Shown one piece after another: positions 1 to 5,889 of a stretch of 5,889 bases of DNA. The DNA is from Akkermansia sp. (GTDB lineage: Bacteria; Verrucomicrobiota; Verrucomicrobiia; Verrucomicrobiales; Akkermansiaceae): NCBI GenBank assembly GCA_017628435.1, contig JAGBZE010000056.1:1-5889 (forward strand), written 5' to 3'. A program made the translations under genes and the position numbers. The notes under the pieces were generated by a model. It worked only from the letters and a program-made list of their open reading frames with translations. It made no database searches and was not told the origin of the DNA. How positions within the stretch are numbered: the first letter of the stretch is position 1; every line of letters begins with the position of its first letter.

Positions 1-788
1 AGATTGAGCTGCTGGCTCACCAGCCCCCGCCAGACGGCAAAGAGATTCCGCCGCCCGCACCGGAGCGTGGTCTGCCCGTGTTTGAACTCATGATGCACAA
101 CCTGGCAGCCAAGTCGGACTATCTGCCGGTGATGATGGGCTGGGGCGAGGAACTGGCTAAAGGCATTGGCGGCACTCACGCCAAAAGCATTGCAGAGATG
201 AGTAAGAACATTGCCAAGACCGGCGTCGGCTCCATGGGTGGCAGTGGTAACGCAAACGCCACCGGCACCATGATGCTGGCCGCAGCCAAGGCCAGAGACA
301 TCGCCACATTCCAACGCCTTGGTGCCAATGCAGCTGAAACGGCCGATACGGTGAACATACCTGAGTTTGACCCCCTGCCCGGCAAACTGCTTTCTGAAAA
401 TGGTCTGTTGATTACCAGTTCTACCTGCAACCACGACTCCCCCGTATCTCACTGGGGTGTGCTGAGAACCACCGGCGGACGTTTCCACACCGGCAAGGAC
501 GAGGATGCCTGGGCCACAGTCATGCTGCCCAAGCCGTGCTATGTGAACGGCGTTATCATCGTGACCAATGGTGGCAATCACCAACGCCTCAACAACATGA
601 TTGTGCAGGTATCAGACGACGGCCAGAGCTGGCAGAACGCCAGCAAGGACCTGGGCGAATGCAGACAGCAGGTCATCAAGGTTGAATTCCCGGAAATGCC
701 GGCGCGCTATGTCCGTATTCTGCGAAAAGGCGGCCCGGATTTCTTCCACCTGTATGGCATCTACTGCTACGGTCGAGATGGCGCATAA
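1..788 (+). CDS. Discoidin (F5/8 type C) domain protein, 5' end missing
   Basis: The reading frame is open from the left edge (first full codon at 3) to TAA at 786-788, so the gene starts outside the window. A GTG at 78 is in frame, but the frame stays open upstream of it with a Pro-rich stretch, so it is unlikely to be the start. About 261 residues are visible. Residues 1-25 are Pro-rich, about 26-75 are mixed helical, and about 75-88 are a Gly/Ser/Asn-rich linker. About 125-258 read as a discoidin-type jelly roll: an 'AWATVMLPKP' strand, the hallmark 'SDDGQSW', then 'ARYVRI' and a closing 'HLYGIYCYG' strand. Such domains usually bind carbohydrate or other surface ligands, often on exported proteins. 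The N-terminal part that would define the overall function is missing, so no specific role is assigned. The gene probably shares a transcript with the exported protein 24 bases downstream. The domain call is fairly secure; the function is unknown. Confidence 0.8.
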   Translation, partial: IELLAHQPPPDGKEIPPPAPERGLPVFELMMHNLAAKSDYLPVMMGWGEELAKGIGGTHAKSIAEMSKNIAKTGVGSMGGSGNANATGTMMLAAAKARDIATFQRLGANAAETADTVNIPEFDPLPGKLLSENGLLITSSTCNHDSPVSHWGVLRTTGGRFHTGKDEDAWATVMLPKPCYVNGVIIVTNGGNHQRLNNMIVQVSDDGQSWQNASKDLGECRQQVIKVEFPEMPARYVRILRKGGPDFFHLYGIYCYGRDGA

Positions 789-812
789 CCCCCGATTCCA
801 CTTTCACACAAT

Positions 813-1736
813 ATGAAAAAGACACTTTTCCTGACACTGGCCGCAGCATGCATGCTTGCTCCCCTGCCCGGCACTGCAGCCACCGTATACAAAACTCAAT
901 CTGAAGCCGCCGCATCCGTGACAAAGGATGGGTACATTCTGGTGGTGTACGCCAAGGGCTGGGATCGCTTCAGTGAGCCATTCTGCAAGGAAATCATTGC
1001 CGACCCGGAAATCCAGGCAGCAGCCGGGGACGCAGCCCTGATTCTAGCACCGTTCTACCAATACGCCAAGCCGGAAGAAAAGCAGAAACAAGCAGAGGTA
1101 TGGGGCAGCCTGGAAGAACCCCGATCCAGCTCAAATGAAACGTATCCCTGCATCCTGATGTACGATCAGAAGGGCATTCTCTATGGGCGCGTGCAAGGAA
1201 CCAGCTTCCTCAAGGGCACCATGGCAGAGCGTGCTGCAGAAATCAAGGCCAAGTTGGAAGCCAAGCACAAGCAGGAAGAGCTGATGACCCAGGCAGGAGC
1301 CGCCAGCGGAGTAGAAAGAGCCAAGCTGGTAGGCGAGGCCTGTGCCATACAGGGCATCGAACGCCCCAGCGGCTGGCGTGAAATCGTGAAGGCGGCTGAC
1401 CCGAACGATGAATCCGGCATGGTTCGCCGACTGAACCTCGACTACTACGGCTTCTCTCAGAAATATTGCGCTTCCCAAAAAGATGGCGGTCTGGAACTGG
1501 GCACCGAGGAGACAATCAGCGAGATGGAGAAGTTCCTGAAAGACCCGGCTTATACACCCGAGCAGAAACAGATTTTTCATGCTGTTATCATCGGCACCAT
1601 GCGACGCAGCGGCGCCGATGCCTCCCAACTGAAGGGTGCCGTGATGGAAATGAAAAAACTGGCCCCGGAATCGCATATGGGCGTAACGGCAGATCAATAC
1701 ATCAAGCTCTACGCCTCCGGCGACAGTAAGAAGTAA
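813..1736 (+). CDS. Exported thioredoxin-fold protein lacking the CXXC pair
   Basis: The protein has 307 residues. It starts with a typical Sec signal peptide: MKK, a hydrophobic core over about residues 4-18, and small residues for signal peptidase I near 21-23 (GTAA), so it should act in the periplasm or at the surface. Residues 25-150 resemble a thioredoxin-like domain of the Thioredoxin_7/DUF255 kind: a 'YILVVYAKGW' strand, the active-site helix, an 'ADPEI' segment, and a 'YPCILMYDQKG' strand whose Pro112 sits where the cis-proline is expected. At the redox site the sequence is 'GWDRFSEPFCKE', with only Cys58 and no CXXC. The remaining mature cysteines are Cys113, Cys177 and Cys219. Residues 150-307 are mostly helical and Lys/Glu-rich, with no family I recognise. 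ATG 813 is chosen because the signal peptide follows it directly; no Shine-Dalgarno sequence is visible. Oxidoreductase activity is doubtful, and a binding or structural role is as likely. The gene ends just before a terminator. Confidence 0.8.
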   Translation: MKKTLFLTLAAACMLAPLPGTAATVYKTQSEAAASVTKDGYILVVYAKGWDRFSEPFCKEIIADPEIQAAAGDAALILAPFYQYAKPEEKQKQAEVWGSLEEPRSSSNETYPCILMYDQKGILYGRVQGTSFLKGTMAERAAEIKAKLEAKHKQEELMTQAGAASGVERAKLVGEACAIQGIERPSGWREIVKAADPNDESGMVRRLNLDYYGFSQKYCASQKDGGLELGTEETISEMEKFLKDPAYTPEQKQIFHAVIIGTMRRSGADASQLKGAVMEMKKLAPESHMGVTADQYIKLYASGDSKK

Positions 1737-1762
1737 CGATACGATTCTTCTGCACTTTCATT

Positions 1763-1797
1763 GCCCCTGCCCCACGTTGGGCGGGGCATTTTTATTT
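1763..1797 (+). terminator. Intrinsic terminator of the plus-strand genes
   Basis: GCCCC (1763-1767) pairs with GGGGC (1783-1787), and GCCC (1769-1772) pairs with GGGC (1779-1782), leaving T1768 as a single bulge and a six-base loop (1773-1778). The T-rich run TTTTTATTT follows at 1789-1797. It begins 26 bases after the stop codon of the thioredoxin-fold gene. Read on the minus strand, the same hairpin is not followed by a U-tract, so it is a poor rho-independent terminator for the opposing genes, although it could still protect their 3' end. Confidence 0.85.
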
Positions 1798-2841
1798 ACA
1801 GAGCGCAAGCCTCTGCATGATACGCGGGCAGCAGCGCCGCAGTGCAAAGAAAAGTCCGCTGCAGATAGCCAGGATAACCAGCGGCATATACAGACACTGG
1901 GTCTCAGTGAAAGCTCCACCGTAGGACCCCGTGATGGCTAGACGCAGGGCATGCAGCACAATATAGTGTGTCACATAGATGAAGAAAGCAGCCGGAGCCA
2001 GGGAGACCACCGCCGCGCAGAAACGCGGCAGATACTGCTCACAAAGCGCGCCGATGCCCATGGTGCAGCTCACACCCAGCAGCACCAACGCACTGCTCTG
2101 CACGGGCGGGTAGAAGCCAAAGGAATAGACCAGCGGCAGCAGCAGCAGAGCCGCCAGCACTGGTGCCCAGGCATAACTGCGTACAAATGCCGTAAAACGC
2201 GCAAAATCCGCATAACGGCGAATCCACAGCCCCAGGGAATAGAAACCCAGAGCCAGAATACTCTCATACAAGCGGAAGGGCAGCCAGCCCACAGACCAGG
2301 ATTTGTGGCTGCGGGCGGTCTCCGCATCGCGCGCGCAGAGCACATCGCTCCCCGCAAAGCAGAGCAGCACCAGTACCAGCAGCACCTTGGAGGGCAGCCG
2401 CTGCAGCAGCGGACTGAACAGCGCCAGCAGCATGAGCGTGCGCAGGAACCAGAGCGGCACGTTGTCAAAATCCCAGTAGCACCAGTTGAGCAGCCCCATT
2501 TCCTTGGGTATCATCTCCCACTTGAACCAGCTGAAATCCCCCGCCAGAGTCTGGCTCCAGTGCATCATGGGCTGCAGCAGCAGAATGGAGGCCACCGCCG
2601 TCCAGAACACAAAGGGCACCAGCAGCGTGCGCGTGCGTTTCCAATCCAGCCACTGCCCTTCCGCAGCCTTATGGGTGAAATATCCCGCAGCCAGAAAGAA
2701 AAAGAAAATCAGACTGCGGTAATTAAAGAGGTCAATAATGTAGTTGAAGCTGCCATACGGTCTGTCCACATGGCGCAGCACTACAAAGAATGCCGTCCAC
2801 ACGCGGCAGAAATCAATCCATTGAATGCGTGAGGACGGCAT
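1792..2841 (-). CDS. Membrane acyltransferase, acyltransferase 3 family
   Basis: The 349-residue protein is rich in hydrophobic segments (roughly ten predicted by eye), as expected of an inner-membrane acyltransferase 3 (OafA/WecH-like) enzyme. These enzymes move acetyl or other acyl groups onto sugars of lipopolysaccharide, capsule, peptidoglycan or exported molecules. Family landmarks are the N-terminal pattern 'RIQWIDFCRVWTAFFVVLRH', with the likely catalytic His24 and Arg13, then 'FFFFLAAGYF' (46-55) in place of the usual FFVLSG-type motif, and 'RTRTLLVP' (69-76). The start at 2841 suits the family because the R-x4-D motif sits close to the N terminus. No Shine-Dalgarno sequence is seen upstream. 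The length is normal for a stand-alone member without an SGNH domain. It lies 23 bases downstream of pssA on the same strand, which suggests co-transcription. The substrate cannot be read from the sequence. The stop codon at 1792-1794 falls in the T-tract of the opposing terminator. Confidence 0.85.
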   Translation of the reverse strand: MPSSRIQWIDFCRVWTAFFVVLRHVDRPYGSFNYIIDLFNYRSLIFFFFLAAGYFTHKAAEGQWLDWKRTRTLLVPFVFWTAVASILLLQPMMHWSQTLAGDFSWFKWEMIPKEMGLLNWCYWDFDNVPLWFLRTLMLLALFSPLLQRLPSKVLLVLVLLCFAGSDVLCARDAETARSHKSWSVGWLPFRLYESILALGFYSLGLWIRRYADFARFTAFVRSYAWAPVLAALLLLPLVYSFGFYPPVQSSALVLLGVSCTMGIGALCEQYLPRFCAAVVSLAPAAFFIYVTHYIVLHALRLAITGSYGGAFTETQCLYMPLVILAICSGLFFALRRCCPRIMQRLALCK

Positions 2842-2864
2842 ATCTGTTTCAGGGGTGAAATCAA

Positions 2865-3701
2865 TCAGACCTGGGCATCATCGTCTGCGGCCTCGATGGC
2901 GCGGCGCATGCGGCGGGTCAGGAAGGGGCGCACCACCAGGCCGTAGCCCAGGTAGCACACAAAGATGAAGGCCGGGGCAATCCACGGGAAGAAGATGAAG
3001 GCGCAGATGGCGATGACCGCCATAAGGATAGCCATGGCCGTGCCGCGCTTCTCAAAGTTCACGTGCTTGAAGCTCGGGTAAATCACGCGGCTCATCATCA
3101 GGATGGCCACCACAGCCATGACTGCAGCCATCACATACTGCCACACCGGGGGAATGTTAAGACCGCGGTTAGCCGTCAGGTCAATCACCAGGTACATGGT
3201 ACTCACCACCGCACCGGCAGCCATCGGCACCGGAAGGCCCACGAAGTCCATGCTCTGGTTCGGCTTCTTGGGAGCAGCAGCCATGCAGTTGAAACGAGCC
3301 AGACGCAGGGCAGCGCACAGCAGGTAGAGCACAGCGATGCCCCAGCCCAGGTAGGGAATCTCCAGGTTGAACAGCACAGCCTGTGCCAGCAGCATGGAGG
3401 GCGCAATACCGAAGGACACCACGTCGGCAATGGAGTCGAACTCACGGCCGAAGGGACCATCGCTCTTGCACATACGGGCCACGCGACCATCGAGCAGGTC
3501 GAAAATACAGGCAGCAAAGATGAGGTAGGTGGCATTCTGATAATGCACAAATGCCTCTTCTGTACCGGACGGGAACTTCATACCCTCAAAGATGGTGAGG
3601 ATAGCGAAGAAACCGCACAGGAGGTTGCCGGCCGTAAGCAGGTTCGGCAACACCGGAATCTGGGGCTCATCCGGATAAACCGGGGGCTGGGGATTAGACA
3701 T
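2865..3701 (-). CDS. pssA: CDP-diacylglycerol-serine O-phosphatidyltransferase
   Basis: This enzyme makes phosphatidylserine from CDP-diacylglycerol and L-serine in the inner membrane, the first committed step towards phosphatidylethanolamine. The 278-residue protein carries a complete CDP-alcohol phosphatidyltransferase signature at residues 68-93: D68 and D71-G72, A75-R76, G85, D89 and D93, in the exact D-x2-DG-x2-AR-x8-G-x3-D-x3-D spacing. The four aspartates bind the metals. The N-terminal 'LPNLLTAGNLLCGF' (18-31) is typical of type II PssA proteins and helps separate it from PgsA. About eight membrane segments follow, with a short charged C-terminal tail 'RRMRRAIEAADDD'. It sits 34 bases after alaS and 23 bases before the acyltransferase gene, so it is probably part of one operon. 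No decarboxylase gene (psd) is in the window. The start at 3701 has no visible Shine-Dalgarno sequence, but the conserved N terminus leaves little room for another choice. Confidence 0.93.
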   Translation of the reverse strand: MSNPQPPVYPDEPQIPVLPNLLTAGNLLCGFFAILTIFEGMKFPSGTEEAFVHYQNATYLIFAACIFDLLDGRVARMCKSDGPFGREFDSIADVVSFGIAPSMLLAQAVLFNLEIPYLGWGIAVLYLLCAALRLARFNCMAAAPKKPNQSMDFVGLPVPMAAGAVVSTMYLVIDLTANRGLNIPPVWQYVMAAVMAVVAILMMSRVIYPSFKHVNFEKRGTAMAILMAVIAICAFIFFPWIAPAFIFVCYLGYGLVVRPFLTRRMRRAIEAADDDAQV

Positions 3702-3735
3702 ATGTTTTAGTTTCTATTGGTTAGTAAGTTGGTAT

Positions 3736-5889
3736 TCAGGAAAGAGCTTCTGCAGCCTTGGCAAGCAGCTCATCCTTGGCGGCGAGCTCCTTGCCGGAGC
3801 CGCGTGCCATGTCTGCCTTGCCGCCGCCCTTGCCGCCCACAATGGGAGCCAGTGTGCGGATGAGATCACCGGCTTTCAGGCCGGCAGCCTGAGCTGCCTC
3901 GCCACAGTAGGCACCCAGGGAAAGACTGGCGCCGTCGTCGCAGACCAGGAAGGCAGCAGCGGCATAGTGGCGCTTGCGAAGACCGTTGAAGAGCTCGGTG
4001 AGCAGTTCATTGCCACCCTCGGCACAGACCACAACGTTGCCACCCGTCAGCTTCTCAGCCAGCAGCGCATCGGCAACACCGGCAGCGGCGGCCACCTGGG
4101 CTTTCTTGAGCTGCTTCTCAGCCTCGATGGCGGCTTCTTTCAGCTTGTCGCAGTAGGCATTGTAATCATCCAGCAAGGCGTTGATGGTGGCAATATCCTT
4201 AGCCTCGCGCAGCTTCTGGGCAGGCTTGGCATCGTTGGAGGGGATGGGAACGATGGGGTGACCCAAGTCAGCGAGCTTGCCGTTGGCCTCGGTCAGCTTA
4301 TCGAGCATTTCCTTACCCTCGGGAATGCGGGCGCTTACCATATCCTGCACCACGGCATAGGCAGCAGCACCGGTGGCAGCCTCGATACGGCGCACACCGC
4401 TGGCGATAGCGCCTTCGCTCTTAATCTTGAAGAAGCCGAGCTGGCCCGTGCTGGCAGCATGCGTGCCACCGCAAAGTTCCATGGACACGCCGTTGAAGGA
4501 ACCGGCCTCGCCGCCCATCTGCACCAGACGCACCACATCACCGTACTTATCGCCGAAGAACTGGCAGATTTCCGGGTGCTTCTTGATTTCGGTCATCGGG
4601 TATTCGTTGCAGACCACGGGCAGGTTCTCACCAATCCACTGGTTCACCAGCACCTCCACGCGGCGCAGATCGGCCTTGGAGATAGCGCCGCTGTTCACGT
4701 CGAAACGCAGGCGGTCGGCATCCACCAGAGAGCCCTGCTGGGCGATATCCTCGCTCACCAGCGTGCGCAGTGCCTTGTGCAGCAAGTGCGTGGCGCTGTG
4801 GTGGGATTCCAGGGCGCGGCGGCGCTCCACATCCAGATGCAGCTCCACGGTGTCGCCCACAGCGGGGGTCACACCATCGGCCACAGAGATGAGATGGGCG
4901 CGGGCCTGACCAATCTGCTGCACACCAATCACGGGGCAGCTGTCGCCACCCACGGAAAGGGTGCCGCCGTCGCTCATCTGACCACCCATTTCAGCGTAGA
5001 AGGGAGTCTTGTCGGTGATGACGAAGAGGATACCATCGGCCTCGTGCACCTCAGTCACGGTGGCGGTGGTGGAGTCCTCGGTGTAGCCGGTGAACTCCGT
5101 CACCTGCTCGGTCTTGAGATCCAGAGCACGCACCACCTGCTTCTTTTGGGCAGCCTTGGCGCGCTGACGCTGCTCCTCCATGAGGGTATCGAAGCGCTCG
5201 GTGTCCACCTCCAGGCCACGCTCGCGGGCCATGAGGGCGGTCAGGTCAATCGGGAAACCGTAGGTATCGTACAGCTTGAAGGCGAAATCGCCGGAAACCT
5301 TGCCGCTGGCAGCCACTTCCTTATCGAAGAGCTCCAGACCGCGGTCCAGGGTTTCATTGAAGCTGGTTTCCTCGCGCAGCAGCACCTCTTTAATGGTAGC
5401 CTTGCGGCCCACCAGCTCGGGGAAAACGCGCCCCATCTCACCGGCCAGTGTGTCCACCAGCTCAGAGAGGAAGGGCTTTTCGAGCCCCAGGGTGCGGCCA
5501 TAGCGCACGGCGCGGCGCAGAATGCGGCGCAGCACATAGTTACGCCCATTGTTGCCGGGCAGAATGCCGTCGGCAATGGAGAAGCTCAGCGTGCGGATGT
5601 GATCGGCAATCACGCGGAAAGCCACGCTCTCACGCAGGGTTTCCTTCTGCTCCGGGGTGGCATCCTGCGGGTAGATGTCCACATACTTGCGGCCGGAAAT
5701 CTCTTCGATACGGCTGAAAATCGGGCGGAATACGTCCGTGCTGTAGTTGGAGACGCGGCGGGAGAAATCGGTGAAGCCCTTGGTGCACTGAATCATGGCG
5801 CAGGCGCGTTCGAAGCCCATGCCGGTGTCCACATGGCAGGCCGGCAGCGGGCGGAAGGTGCCATCGCTCTCGGCATTGTACTGAATGAA
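3736..5889 (-). CDS. alaS: Alanyl-tRNA synthetase, N terminus beyond the window
   Basis: The enzyme charges tRNA-Ala with alanine in the cytoplasm and removes mischarged Ser or Gly. The frame is open to the right edge, so the start codon lies outside. The GTG at 5832 is an internal valine: the upstream codons read 'FIQYNAESDGTFRPLPACH' and lead into the conserved 'VDTGMGFERA'. About 717 residues are visible. Residues 92-131 hold 'RVIADHIRT' and 'GRNYVLRRILRRAVRYG' (the motif 3 region). The editing site has H364-SAT-H368 ('HHSATHLLH', DNA 4777-4803) and C473-GGT-H477 (DNA 4459-4473), all four zinc-type ligands being intact. A coiled, Lys/Ala-rich linker is followed by the C-Ala domain with 'GGKGGGKADMARGSG' (685-699). 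Motifs 1 and 2 of the catalytic core are not in view. Stop is TGA at 3736-3738. From the conserved VDTGMG onward it is some 60 residues longer than I recall for E. coli. It is probably the first visible gene of a unit with pssA and the acyltransferase gene. Confidence 0.97.
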   Translation of the reverse strand, partial: FIQYNAESDGTFRPLPACHVDTGMGFERACAMIQCTKGFTDFSRRVSNYSTDVFRPIFSRIEEISGRKYVDIYPQDATPEQKETLRESVAFRVIADHIRTLSFSIADGILPGNNGRNYVLRRILRRAVRYGRTLGLEKPFLSELVDTLAGEMGRVFPELVGRKATIKEVLLREETSFNETLDRGLELFDKEVAASGKVSGDFAFKLYDTYGFPIDLTALMARERGLEVDTERFDTLMEEQRQRAKAAQKKQVVRALDLKTEQVTEFTGYTEDSTTATVTEVHEADGILFVITDKTPFYAEMGGQMSDGGTLSVGGDSCPVIGVQQIGQARAHLISVADGVTPAVGDTVELHLDVERRRALESHHSATHLLHKALRTLVSEDIAQQGSLVDADRLRFDVNSGAISKADLRRVEVLVNQWIGENLPVVCNEYPMTEIKKHPEICQFFGDKYGDVVRLVQMGGEAGSFNGVSMELCGGTHAASTGQLGFFKIKSEGAIASGVRRIEAATGAAAYAVVQDMVSARIPEGKEMLDKLTEANGKLADLGHPIVPIPSNDAKPAQKLREAKDIATINALLDDYNAYCDKLKEAAIEAEKQLKKAQVAAAAGVADALLAEKLTGGNVVVCAEGGNELLTELFNGLRKRHYAAAAFLVCDDGASLSLGAYCGEAAQAAGLKAGDLIRTLAPIVGGKGGGKADMARGSGKELAAKDELLAKAAEALS

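Noticed and set aside
78..80. GTG as the start of the discoidin-domain protein
   Set aside because: The frame is open from the window edge through this codon, and the Pro-rich upstream residues read as ordinary protein. The gene almost certainly begins outside the window.
1131..1697. Minus-strand open frame (188 codons) opposite the thioredoxin-fold gene
   Set aside because: The plus-strand gene has a signal peptide, an orderly fold pattern and a terminator. The antisense frame has none of these and no recognisable domain.
2130..2420. Runs of CAG/CAGCAG resembling a short tandem repeat
   Set aside because: They are irregular and encode Leu-rich membrane segments (CTG codons on the minus strand), so they reflect codon use rather than a repeat element.
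1951..2832. Long plus-strand open frame (293 codons) opposite the acyltransferase gene
   Set aside because: Its translation is dominated by Gln, Arg and His with no domain, signal or membrane pattern. It mirrors the Leu/Ala-rich codons of the real minus-strand gene, which has clear family motifs.
3063..3710. Long plus-strand open frame (215 codons) opposite pssA
   Set aside because: It is a His/Gln/Gly-rich shadow of a gene with a perfect CDP-alcohol phosphatidyltransferase signature and has no features of its own.
5830..5832. GTG as the start of alaS
   Set aside because: It encodes the conserved Val of the VDTGMG motif, and the upstream codons continue the known AlaRS sequence to the window edge.

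Overview
The window holds five protein-coding genes arranged as two convergent groups. No RNA genes, mobile elements, CRISPR arrays or long repeats were seen. The DNA is fairly GC-rich and densely coded, and every gap between genes is under 60 bases. The mix of a type II phosphatidylserine synthase, an alanyl-tRNA synthetase, a discoidin-domain protein and a secreted thioredoxin-fold protein, with no clear Shine-Dalgarno sequence at any visible start, fits a Gram-negative bacterium of the Verrucomicrobiota (Akkermansia-like) type. That placement is an inference from general resemblance and was not tested by a search.

Left part, plus strand (1-1736). The window opens inside a gene whose protein ends in a discoidin (F5/8 type C) jelly-roll domain. 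After a 24-base gap comes a gene for a signal-peptide-bearing protein with a thioredoxin-like fold that has lost the CXXC redox pair. The two are probably co-transcribed and end at a strong intrinsic terminator (1763-1797).

Right part, minus strand (1792-5889). Read in the direction of transcription, this is alaS (alanyl-tRNA synthetase, 5' end cut by the window edge), then pssA (CDP-diacylglycerol-serine O-phosphatidyltransferase), then an integral-membrane acyltransferase of the acyltransferase 3 family. Gaps of 34 and 23 bases suggest one transcription unit. alaS serves translation and pssA commits CDP-diacylglycerol to phosphatidylserine and, usually, phosphatidylethanolamine. The acyltransferase probably acylates a glycan or other envelope molecule. 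The last two genes therefore share an envelope theme and alaS is a housekeeping companion. The stop codon of the acyltransferase lies inside the T-tract of the opposing terminator, so the two groups meet with essentially no spacer.

Most of the window is ordinary conserved gene content. The points most worth a second look are the thioredoxin-fold protein without a CXXC pair, the acyltransferase beside pssA, and the very tight convergent junction. I found no evidence for a new defence, mobile or RNA-based system.
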